Shown piece by piece: positions 1-5,812 of a DNA stretch of 10,868 nucleotides. The DNA is from Thiotrichales bacterium (GTDB taxonomy: Bacteria; Pseudomonadota; Gammaproteobacteria; Francisellales; CACEW01), in the NCBI GenBank assembly GCA_023266165.1, contig JAHFRR010000036.1, positions 1 through 10,868 of the forward strand, written 5' to 3'. The position numbers and the translations under genes were made by a program. Under the pieces are notes generated by a model, which had not been told where the DNA came from, searched no databases, and worked only from the letters and a program-made list of their open reading frames with translations. Positions within the stretch are counted from its first letter, which is position 1. Each line of letters starts with the position of its first letter.

Positions 1-148
1 GGAAATAAAGATCGCAAGATTCCCCTTTTTGCTTCTGAAGGCTTTTTCAAACTGCACCCTCCACCCTAGCCCTCCTCCGCAAGGGAGGAGGGAATAAGAA
101 AGCCTTGCCAATTCAATAGGTTAGCAAGATGTGTGCATGCCGTAGCCC
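1..148 (+). repeat. Dispersed intergenic repeat, copy A
   Basis: This stretch matches the reverse complement of 2144-2291 with six mismatches in 148 aligned bases; bases 1-101 are identical. Its core (56-134) also recurs at 2382-2460. The centre is a strong hairpin: CCCTCCTCC at 70-78, loop GCAAG, GGAGGAGGG at 84-92. A wider arm pair AAGGCTTT (38-45) and AAAGCCTT (99-106) extends the palindrome. The left end is at the window edge, so the element may continue outside. No coding capacity is seen. The C/T-rich hairpin core resembles the short palindromic intergenic repeats common in proteobacteria; the exact family is not identified. Confidence 0.9.
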
Positions 149-219
149 GCAAGGGGAGAGGTGACTGCTGATAAGAATGAAGGACACAAAAATTGCACAT
201 CCTTTTCAAGAAAATTCCA

Positions 220-346
220 GTCATTCACTCTGTGTACGATAGTGAATGGCACGTAGTAATGACCTCCCTGGGTTATTACGTTTGAGCCGTTTTCATGAGG
301 TGGCCCTAAATAATTGCAAAGCCCTCTTGGCAGAGGGCTTAGTTTT
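220..346 (+). ncRNA. Candidate structured small RNA ending in a terminator
   Basis: Three hairpins can be drawn with no reading frame across them. Hairpin 1 pairs 220-229 with 241-250 (10 bp, one wobble) around an 11-base loop. Hairpin 2 follows directly, pairing 251-260 with 272-281 (10 bp, two wobbles) around the loop GACCTCCCTGG. Hairpin 3 (319-340) is terminator-like. The second loop contains ACCTCCC, the complement of a Shine-Dalgarno sequence. No convincing promoter was found; TACGAT at 235-240 is a possible -10 without a good -35, and it would start the RNA inside hairpin 1. It could instead be the 3' end of a transcript entering from the left. It is not confidently any known RNA family. 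Confidence 0.35.
319..346 (+). terminator. Intrinsic terminator upstream of tRNA-His
   Basis: A perfect 9-bp stem (AAGCCCTCT at 319-327, AGAGGGCTT at 332-340) closes a 4-base loop TGGC and is followed by AGTTTT. It would end any transcript coming from the left, including the candidate small RNA at 220-340. The T-tract is short and interrupted, so efficiency is uncertain. Confidence 0.6.
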
Positions 347-356
347 GTGATAGATT
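327..356 (+). promoter_or_regulatory. Promoter of tRNA-His
   Basis: A -35 box TTGGCA (327-332) and an extended -10 (TGA plus TAGATT, 348-356) are 18 bp apart. The start would fall near 363, about five bases before the tRNA. The -35 box lies in the loop and 3' arm of the terminator hairpin, so terminator and promoter overlap. Confidence 0.5.
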
Positions 357-367
357 GCCAGGTCTCT

Positions 368-444
368 GGTGGGTGTAGCTCAGTTGGTAGAGTCCCGGAT
401 TGTGATTCCGGTTGTCGTGGGTTCGAGTCCCATCACTCACCCCA
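368..444 (+). tRNA. tRNA-His (GTG anticodon)
   Basis: The full cloverleaf can be drawn. The acceptor stem G1-G7 (369-375) pairs with 434-440. An extra 5' G at 368, opposite C441, is the G-1 identity element of histidine tRNA. The D arm is GCTC...GAGT, the anticodon stem is CCGGA/TCCGG around TTGTGAT (anticodon GTG), and the T arm is GTGGG TTCGAGT CCCAT. The CCA tail is encoded (442-444). It is nearly the same as E. coli tRNA-His. No terminator is seen after it, so transcription may run on into the cold-shock gene that starts 63 bases downstream. Confidence 0.97.
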
Positions 445-464
445 GTGTTTTCTCGAAGATCCTA

Positions 465-473
465 TGCTAGAAT
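465..473 (+). promoter_or_regulatory. Extended -10 promoter of the cold-shock gene
   Basis: TGC followed by TAGAAT is an extended -10. The -35 at the proper distance (GTGTTT, 445-450) is poor. The 12-mer TAGAATGGCCCT (468-479) recurs exactly at the odhA promoter, which supports it as a real start signal. Transcription would begin near 480, leaving a leader of about 28 bases. Confidence 0.5.
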
Positions 474-507
474 GGCCCTGGTTTTTACAATAGACGGGTC
501 ACACTTC

Positions 508-798
508 ATGATGAAAGGCAAAATTAAATTTTATAACCGAGCGAAAGACTTCGGTTTTATCACCGCTGAGGATGGCCAAGAGTATTATTTCAATGCCTCC
601 AGCTTGCTCTCGCCTGTTGAAAACGACACGGTAAGCTTTATCGTGCAAGACACGGGAAAGGGCGCGATGGCCAAAAAAGTCAAGCTAGAATCCGGAGAGG
701 GCGGGGGGTCGTGTCGGCGGCGTCGCTTTATGCCGTGTGTGATAGGCAGCATCAGTATTTTAGTGATCGGAGGCCTCATTGGCTTCTTCATCCATTGA
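508..798 (+). CDS. Membrane-anchored cold-shock-domain protein
   Basis: A 96-residue protein. Residues 2-64 form one cold-shock domain (OB fold that binds single-stranded RNA or DNA). The RNP1-like motif KDFGFI is at 13-18 and the RNP2-like YYFNAS at 26-31; the usual KWFN is KFYN, and the RNP2 histidine is Asn29. A Gly/Ser linker leads to CRRRR (69-73) and a hydrophobic helix (about 75-95) ending at the C terminus. By the positive-inside rule the domain should face the cytoplasm. The start is ATG 508 or the adjoining ATG 511; an upstream ATG at 472 lies inside the promoter. The gene overlaps rsmH by 20 bases, where mraZ usually sits. Ordinary Csp proteins are about 70 residues with no membrane helix. 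A nucleic-acid-binding role at the membrane is inference. Confidence 0.8.
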   Translation: MMKGKIKFYNRAKDFGFITAEDGQEYYFNASSLLSPVENDTVSFIVQDTGKGAMAKKVKLESGEGGGSCRRRRFMPCVIGSISILVIGGLIGFFIH

Positions 799-1765
799 GT
801 CTGGCACGCATCACAGTGTGTTATTGACGGAAGCTTTGGATGCTCTCAGGATCAAGCCTGATGGCATTTACGTGGATGGCACGTTTGGGCGAGGGGGGCA
901 TTCCCGTAAAATTCTAGAGAAGCTTTCACCCAGAGGGCAGTTGTGGGTGTTTGATAAAGACCTGCAAGCCATTCAGAGTGCCCAATTGCTTGCAGCGCAA
1001 GATGCTCGTGTGCGGGTGATTCATGATAGCTTTGAGCGGTTATCGGATTATCTTGTGCCATCTGGGTTTTCGGGTGTGGATGGAATTTTGTGTGATCTAG
1101 GGGTGTCATCGCCCCAATTAGATCAAGCGGATCGAGGGTTTAGCTTTTCAAAAGATGGGCCACTGGATATGCGGATGGATCAAAGCCAAGGCCCGACAGC
1201 GGCAGAATGGCTTGCGCAAGTCAGTGAGACGGAGCTTGCAGAGGTGTTGTGGCGTTTTGGGGAAGAACGGTTTTCAAAGCGCATTGCCAAACAGATCATC
1301 ACCGTGCGGGTGCACACCCCGATTCACACCACCGGCCAATTGGCGAAGATTATTCTGGATGCCATGCCTTTTAAAGATCCGCACAAGCACCCTGCCACAC
1401 GGAGCTTTCAGGCGATTCGCATTGCTCTTAATCGAGAGCTCGAGGGGCTTGAAAATTTTTTGAAAACGGTGCCAAACTGCTTGAACCCTGGGGGCGTATT
1501 GGCTATCATCAGCTTTCAGTCTCTAGAAGATCGTTGTGTGAAGCAGACGTTTAGAACCTGGGTTCAGGGGGAGGTCGACACGCGCCCGCGGGATTTGCCG
1601 ATTGCCTATCAAAAACCAGAAACGTTTTTTTCGTGGGGCATCAAGCGTGTGGGGGCCTCTGAAGACGAGCAGCGCGTGAATCCCAGGTCTCGTAGTGCAT
1701 TGCTGCGAAGTGTAGTGAAGTGTGATAACTCTATAGCGAAAGATGATGATGAAAATTCCCGTTAA
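779..1765 (+). CDS. rsmH: 16S rRNA (cytosine(1402)-N(4))-methyltransferase RsmH
   Basis: RsmH (MraW) uses S-adenosylmethionine to methylate N4 of C1402 in 16S rRNA, in the ribosomal P site. At 328 residues it is close to E. coli RsmH (313) and aligns along its length. The SAM-binding glycine motif VDGTFGRGGHS is at 32-42. DGILCDLGVSSPQLD starts at 101, followed by RGFSFSKDGPLDMRMD. HPATRSFQAIRIALNRELE and the C-terminal NPRSRSALLR are also present. The start is TTG 779: a GGAGG ribosome binding site lies at 769-773, five bases upstream and inside the cold-shock gene, so the two are probably translationally coupled. The 3' end overlaps ftsL by 23 bases. The C-terminal tail is rich in Asp, Glu and Lys and slightly extended. 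Confidence 0.95.
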   Translation: MASSSIESGTHHSVLLTEALDALRIKPDGIYVDGTFGRGGHSRKILEKLSPRGQLWVFDKDLQAIQSAQLLAAQDARVRVIHDSFERLSDYLVPSGFSGVDGILCDLGVSSPQLDQADRGFSFSKDGPLDMRMDQSQGPTAAEWLAQVSETELAEVLWRFGEERFSKRIAKQIITVRVHTPIHTTGQLAKIILDAMPFKDPHKHPATRSFQAIRIALNRELEGLENFLKTVPNCLNPGGVLAIISFQSLEDRCVKQTFRTWVQGEVDTRPRDLPIAYQKPETFFSWGIKRVGASEDEQRVNPRSRSALLRSVVKCDNSIAKDDDENSR

Positions 1766-2111
1766 GCAAATTCTCAAGCAACAAATTTTTAACCAACGCT
1801 TTGGAGCTTGGTTTGGCGTGGGTGTTATCTTGTTTGCGATGGCCTTGTGGGTTGTGGATATCAAGCAGCAATATCGCTCGGCCTATATTCATCTGCAAAA
1901 TTTAAAACATCAAGAAGAGAGCCTGAAAACCGAGTGGACACAACTGTTGCTGGAGTCGGGCACCTGGTCATCACCCCAGCATATCAATGATTTTGCCACT
2001 CAAAATTTGGGGATGGGTTTACCCGATGAGCGGCATTCGAAAGTGTTGAATCTCCCTGCTGGGCTAGAAACCTTTCAGGACAGTGGCGTTGAGCCGTTGA
2101 TTCAGTCGTAA
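1743..2111 (+). CDS. ftsL: Cell division protein FtsL
   Basis: FtsL is a small bitopic membrane protein that joins FtsB and FtsQ and helps activate septal peptidoglycan synthesis by FtsW-FtsI. The 122-residue protein has the family layout: a short basic cytoplasmic segment, one membrane helix (about 20-40), then a periplasmic coiled-coil region (about 41-75) with LQNLKHQEESLKTEWTQLLLE, followed by INDFATQNLGMGLP. Position right after rsmH is the conserved dcw order. Three ATG codons in a row (1743, 1746, 1749) leave the exact start open, and no strong ribosome binding site is seen, fitting coupling to rsmH. ftsI, the usual next gene, is absent: the gene is followed by repeat copy B. Confidence 0.9.
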   Translation: MMMKIPVKQILKQQIFNQRFGAWFGVGVILFAMALWVVDIKQQYRSAYIHLQNLKHQEESLKTEWTQLLLESGTWSSPQHINDFATQNLGMGLPDERHSKVLNLPAGLETFQDSGVEPLIQS

Positions 2112-2143
2112 GTGGGCCCCTCTCCCTAGGCATCGAACGCAAG

Positions 2144-2291
2144 GGGCTACAGTATGCACATATCTTGCTAACCTTTTCAATTGACAAGGCTTTCTTATTC
2201 CCTCCTCCCTTGCGGAGGAGGGCTAGGGTGGAGGGTGCAGTTTGAAAAAGCCTTCAGAAGCAAAAAGGGGAATCTTGCGATCTTTATTTCC
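2144..2291 (-). repeat. Dispersed intergenic repeat, copy B (inverted)
   Basis: This is copy A in opposite orientation, with about 96% identity over 148 bases; base k of copy A matches base 2292-k. The hairpin core lies at 2200-2222. Its outer end starts about 30 bases after the ftsL stop. The bases between (2112-2143) hold a weaker C/G-rich resemblance to 149-160, as if copy A carries a small deletion there. The hairpin may help end ftsL transcripts. Copies A and B together frame the tRNA-His to ftsL block. Confidence 0.9.
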
Positions 2292-2381
2292 AGGTAAGAC
2301 AGAGCCCAATGTTTTCAAGCTTTAGGCAGAGTTTCTGTTCAGTAGTTGGGAGGCAACTGAATACAGGCATTGCCAACATGA
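2292..2381. other. Spacer between repeat copies B and C
   Basis: Ninety bases separate the two repeat copies. No reading frame, promoter or RNA gene is seen. One small hairpin can be drawn (AGTTG 2344-2348 with CAACT 2354-2358), with no T-tract. From the end of ftsL to the end of fdxA (2112-2461) the DNA therefore consists of repeats and this spacer only. Confidence 0.5.
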
Positions 2382-2460
2382 ACCCTCCACCCTAGCCCTC
2401 CTCCGCAAGGGAGGAGGGGATAAGAAAGCCTTGCCAATTCAATAGGTTAGCAAGATGTGT
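2382..2460 (+). repeat. Dispersed intergenic repeat, copy C (core only)
   Basis: This 79-base stretch matches 56-134 of copy A with one mismatch (A93 versus G2419) and lies in the same orientation. It lacks the 55-base left arm and the right arm found in copies A and B. The hairpin core is 2396-2418. It ends one base before the fdxA stop codon (2462-2464), so it may also shape the 3' end of the fdxA transcript. Confidence 0.9.
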
Positions 2461-2461
2461 A

Positions 2462-2785
2462 CTACCTCTGCAACAGCTTCAGCTTGTCTTTCACATGCCG
2501 ATACTGCTCCGCTTCAGGATGCGGGTCGCATTTTTGAGTGACGTTGGGCCAAATTTTTGAAAGCTCGGCATTGAGCCCAATCAAGGCTCTTTCCGCGTCA
2601 GGCACTTCATCCTCAGACAGGATGGCATTCACGGGGCATTCTGGCTCGCAGAGCGCGCAGTCGATGCATTCGTCAGGATTGATCACCAGCATGTTAGGGC
2701 CTTGGTAAAAGCAATCCACGGGGCATACTTCAATACAATCCCCAAATTTACACTGGATGCAGCTGGAGGTTACGATAAACGCCAT
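2462..2785 (-). CDS. fdxA: 7Fe ferredoxin FdxA ([3Fe-4S] and [4Fe-4S])
   Basis: A 107-residue cytoplasmic electron carrier, the same length and pattern as Azotobacter ferredoxin I (MAFIVTSSC, CPVDCFY, DECIDCALCEPECP, SEDEVP). By analogy Cys9, Cys17 and Cys50 hold the [3Fe-4S] cluster, and Cys21, Cys40, Cys43 and Cys46 hold the [4Fe-4S] cluster; Cys12 and Cys25 are the extra conserved cysteines. The C-terminal part (about 60-107) matches the usual extension. The start is ATG 2785, with GGAG seven bases upstream; a longer in-frame extension to 2896 would run through the promoter and is rejected. The gene is divergent from odhA and ends next to repeat copy C. Its redox partner is not visible in the window. 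Confidence 0.95.
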   Translation of the reverse strand: MAFIVTSSCIQCKFGDCIEVCPVDCFYQGPNMLVINPDECIDCALCEPECPVNAILSEDEVPDAERALIGLNAELSKIWPNVTQKCDPHPEAEQYRHVKDKLKLLQR

Positions 2786-2822
2786 AGGAGTTCTCCAAGG
2801 GGTGAGTGATCTGGAGTTTTGG

Positions 2823-2851
2823 ATTGTATAAAATTCTGAGGACGCTGTCAA
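2823..2851 (-). promoter_or_regulatory. Sigma-70 promoter of fdxA
   Basis: On the minus strand a perfect -35 TTGACA (2851-2846) is 17 bp from a -10 TACAAT (2828-2823). Transcription should start near 2816, giving a leader of about 30 bases. Confidence 0.8.
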
Positions 2852-2905
2852 AAGATTCAAGCGAGATGTCAATCGAGAATTCAAGGGGGAATGCACAATA
2901 GGGAT

Positions 2906-2934
2906 TTGAACTTATCCCCAAAAAAGATTAGAAT
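2906..2934 (+). promoter_or_regulatory. Sigma-70 promoter of odhA-odhB
   Basis: TTGAAC (2906-2911) and TAGAAT (2929-2934) are 17 bp apart. The -10 and the next six bases (TAGAATGGCCCT) equal those of the cold-shock gene promoter. The start would be near 2941. The -35 boxes of this promoter and of the fdxA promoter are 54 bp apart. That gap holds a direct repeat ATTCAAG (2855-2861 and 2879-2885) of unknown meaning. Confidence 0.75.
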
Positions 2935-2982
2935 GGCCCTCAGGTTGATAAGAGCGTGGATAGAGAAGGGATGCGTGAGAAC

Positions 2983-5769
2983 ATGGATATAACGATGCAG
3001 GCCTTATGGGCAAGTTCCCAGCTGGATGGCGAGAATGCTGCTTATCTTGAAGATCTCTATGAAGCCTTTCTGGCAGACCCTTTATCGATTCCAGAGTCTT
3101 GGCGCAATTATTTCAGCACTTTACCCGGTGAAGCTCGGGATGTTGCCAGCAGCCCGATTCGGGATAAATTTATAAACTATGCCCCTGTGCTTTCCTCCCC
3201 TGCAACACAAAGCCCCACTCAATATGCCAATGTCATGAGTTTGGTTCACGCTTATCGTTCACACGGGCATCAAGCGGCGAAAACCAATCCCTTGATCTTG
3301 GATACCTCAAAAATCCCTGAAGTTCCGGCGCTGACCCTGGAGTTTCATGGCTTAAAGGCGCAGGATCTAGAGTCTGTTTTTGATATTCCGCAATTTTTTC
3401 GAAAGACCCCTCTCAGCCTGAAAAGCTTGATTCAAGACTTAAAAAATATCTATTGCGGGCCGATTGGCACGGAGTATATGCATATCTCAGATATGACAGA
3501 GCGTGCCTGGATTCGAGACCGGCTTGAAAGCCCTGAGATGCTGGACTTTGGTTTTTCAAAAGACCGCCAACAGTGGCTGTTACAGCGCTTGGTTGCAGCT
3601 GATGGACTGGAAAAGTACCTTGGCATGAAGTATACGGGGCAAAAACGATTTTCTCTTGAGGGCGGTGATGCGCTGATTCCCTTGATGGACTACTGGGTGA
3701 CAACCTCCTGCGATCAGGGTGTAAAAGAAATGGTGATTGGCATGGCCCATCGCGGTCGGCTCAATATTTTAGTCAATCTCATGGGGAAATCCCCTGAAGA
3801 TCTCTTTGCAGAGTTTGAGGGGAAGCATGAAAAGCAGTTGCTTTCAGGCGATGTCAAATATCATAACGGGTTTTCCTCGGACAAACAAACTGCGGGGGGG
3901 AAGATTCACCTGGTGTTAGGCTTTAATCCTTCTCACCTGGAGTCTGTAAACCCTGTGGTGATGGGCTCTGTGCGGGCGCGTCAAGATCGACGGGGTCAAG
4001 TCGACCCAGTGTTGGGGGTATTGGTGCATGGCGATGCTGCTTTTGCCGGGCAAGGCGTGGTGATGGAGACCCTCAATATGTCGCAGCTGCGCGGCTATGG
4101 CACGGGCGGAACGCTGCATGTGGTCATCAATAACCAGGTTGGGTTCACCACCAGCAACCCGAAAGATGCGCGAAGTTCTCGTTATTGCACCGATTTGGCT
4201 AAGATGATCGAGGCACCTATTTTTCATGTCAACGGCAATGATGCGGAGGCTGTGCTTAAAACGGCTGAGCTTGCGTGGGCGTATCGCAGGGCGTTTCACA
4301 AAGATGTCGTGATTGATTTAGTCTGTTATCGACTCCACGGCCATAACGAATCCGACGAGCCTTCTGGCACGCAGCCTTTGATGTATCAAGTGATCAAGCA
4401 ATTAGATCCGCCTTATAAAATTTACGCCCAGCAGTTAATCGCGCAGAACATCATAGATCCAGGCCTGTTAGACCAGCAGGTTCAAGCGTATAAAGCTTCA
4501 CTCGAAAAAGGGGCCTCGGTGGGGAACTTGATTTCTCCTGATGAAAATAAAAAGTTTATTGTTGATTGGACGCCTTATTTACACCAAGTCTGGGATCAGC
4601 CTGTCAAGACTTCCGTGGATCTCCTACAGATTCGTGAGCTGGGTCGGCGTATGAATCAATTGCCTGAAGGGTTTTTATTGCAGCGCCAGGTTGCCAAAGC
4701 GATGTCGGATCGTTTGGAGATGACAGAGGGCAAGCAGCCCCTCAACTGGGGTTATGGCGAGGTGATGGCATATGCAACCCTCTTGGCAGAGGGCTATGAT
4801 ATTCGATTGTCTGGGGAAGATGTGGGGCGTGGGACATTCTCGCATCGTCATGCCGTGTTGCATGACCAGAGCACCGATCAGCTCTATATCCCGCTGCAGC
4901 AGGTGTCAGATCACCAAGGGCGTTGTGATATCCATGATTCGCTTTTATCAGAAGAAGGTGTGGTCGGATTTGAATACGGCTATGCAGGTTCAGCGCCCAA
5001 TACTTTGGTGATTTGGGAAGCGCAGTTTGGGGACTTTGCCAATATGGCTCAGCCGGTCATTGACCAGTTCATTACCTCGGGCGAAGAGAAGTGGGGGCGT
5101 TTGTGTGGCTTGACCTTGTTTTTACCGCATGGCCAAGAAGGCATGGGTGCAGAGCATTCTTCCGCTCGACTCGAAAGATTCTTGCAGCTATGTGCGCATG
5201 ACAATATTCAAGTCTGTGTGCCCACCACTCCTGCGCAGCATTTTCATTTGATTCGCCGTCAGATGATTCGTCCTTTCAGAAAACCCTTGGTGGTCATGAC
5301 ACCCAAGAGTTTGTTAAGGCACCCTTTGGTGATTTCCCGCCTTGAAGATCTTACGCAGGGGAGTTTTAAAACCGTTTTGAGCGAGCAGGAGCTGACAGAT
5401 CTGTCTAAAATCACGCGTGTGATCCTCTGTCAAGGCAAGGTCTATTATGATCTCTTGACGCAACGTCGTGAGAAAAATCTGATGAACGTTGCCATCATTC
5501 GTCTAGAGCAGCTGTATCCCTTCCCGTTCGATGCCTTGAAGGATGCGCTGAAGCCGTATGCAAATATCCAAGAGATCCTCTGGGTGCAAGAAGAACCTAA
5601 GAACCAGGGTGCATGGTTTGCGATTCAAGAGTCTTTGATGCAGCAGATCAAGCCCCATCAAATGTTGCGCTATGTGGGTCGAGATGCGTTTGCATCCCCC
5701 GCTGTAGGTTACCCGTCGCTCTTTCATGAGCAGCAGGATGGCTTGGTCAGTGAAGCGTTGGGTGTTTAA
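2983..5769 (+). CDS. odhA: 2-oxoglutarate dehydrogenase E1 component
   Basis: OdhA (SucA) is the thiamine-diphosphate-dependent E1 subunit that decarboxylates 2-oxoglutarate and passes the succinyl group to the lipoyl arm of E2 in the TCA cycle. The protein is about 928 residues; E. coli SucA is 933. Visible E1 signatures are GMAHRGRLN (253-261), GDAAFAGQG with LNMSQLRGYGTGGT (from 350), VNGNDAEAV (416-424) and YRLHGHNESDEPS (from 449). The C-terminal transketolase-like half (SGEDVGRGTFSHRHAV, GFEYGYAG, EAQFGDFAN) is complete. The start is uncertain: GTG 2956, ATG 2971, ATG 2983 and ATG 2995 are in frame. E. coli SucA begins at the place of ATG 2995; 2983 is chosen as a compromise. odhB follows 43 bases after the stop. 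The symbol sucA is equally valid. Confidence 0.95.
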   Translation: MDITMQALWASSQLDGENAAYLEDLYEAFLADPLSIPESWRNYFSTLPGEARDVASSPIRDKFINYAPVLSSPATQSPTQYANVMSLVHAYRSHGHQAAKTNPLILDTSKIPEVPALTLEFHGLKAQDLESVFDIPQFFRKTPLSLKSLIQDLKNIYCGPIGTEYMHISDMTERAWIRDRLESPEMLDFGFSKDRQQWLLQRLVAADGLEKYLGMKYTGQKRFSLEGGDALIPLMDYWVTTSCDQGVKEMVIGMAHRGRLNILVNLMGKSPEDLFAEFEGKHEKQLLSGDVKYHNGFSSDKQTAGGKIHLVLGFNPSHLESVNPVVMGSVRARQDRRGQVDPVLGVLVHGDAAFAGQGVVMETLNMSQLRGYGTGGTLHVVINNQVGFTTSNPKDARSSRYCTDLAKMIEAPIFHVNGNDAEAVLKTAELAWAYRRAFHKDVVIDLVCYRLHGHNESDEPSGTQPLMYQVIKQLDPPYKIYAQQLIAQNIIDPGLLDQQVQAYKASLEKGASVGNLISPDENKKFIVDWTPYLHQVWDQPVKTSVDLLQIRELGRRMNQLPEGFLLQRQVAKAMSDRLEMTEGKQPLNWGYGEVMAYATLLAEGYDIRLSGEDVGRGTFSHRHAVLHDQSTDQLYIPLQQVSDHQGRCDIHDSLLSEEGVVGFEYGYAGSAPNTLVIWEAQFGDFANMAQPVIDQFITSGEEKWGRLCGLTLFLPHGQEGMGAEHSSARLERFLQLCAHDNIQVCVPTTPAQHFHLIRRQMIRPFRKPLVVMTPKSLLRHPLVISRLEDLTQGSFKTVLSEQELTDLSKITRVILCQGKVYYDLLTQRREKNLMNVAIIRLEQLYPFPFDALKDALKPYANIQEILWVQEEPKNQGAWFAIQESLMQQIKPHQMLRYVGRDAFASPAVGYPSLFHEQQDGLVSEALGV

Positions 5770-5812
5770 TTTTATAAACTTATTAACCAGATAACCAAAA
5801 GGATAGTCTACT

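Noticed and set aside
220..346. 6S RNA or another named RNA
   Set aside because: A few short stretches (TGAGCCG, CCCTGGG) recall 6S RNA, but the region is too short and the long closing stem is not seen.
412..507. Longer cold-shock protein starting inside tRNA-His or at ATG 472
   Set aside because: The frame is open but would cover the tRNA 3' half and the -10 box; the domain begins at 508-511.
852..1109. Open frame on the minus strand inside rsmH, and similar antisense frames in odhA, odhB and lysS
   Set aside because: They lie fully within well-supported genes and show no recognisable domain or ribosome binding site.
1..2460. Three repeat copies as a CRISPR-like array
   Set aside because: Only three copies, mixed orientation, 79-148 bases long and separated by genes; no regular spacers.
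2786..2896. N-terminal extension of the ferredoxin
   Set aside because: It would be translated through a strong fdxA promoter; MAFIVTSSC matches the usual FdxA start and has GGAG in front.
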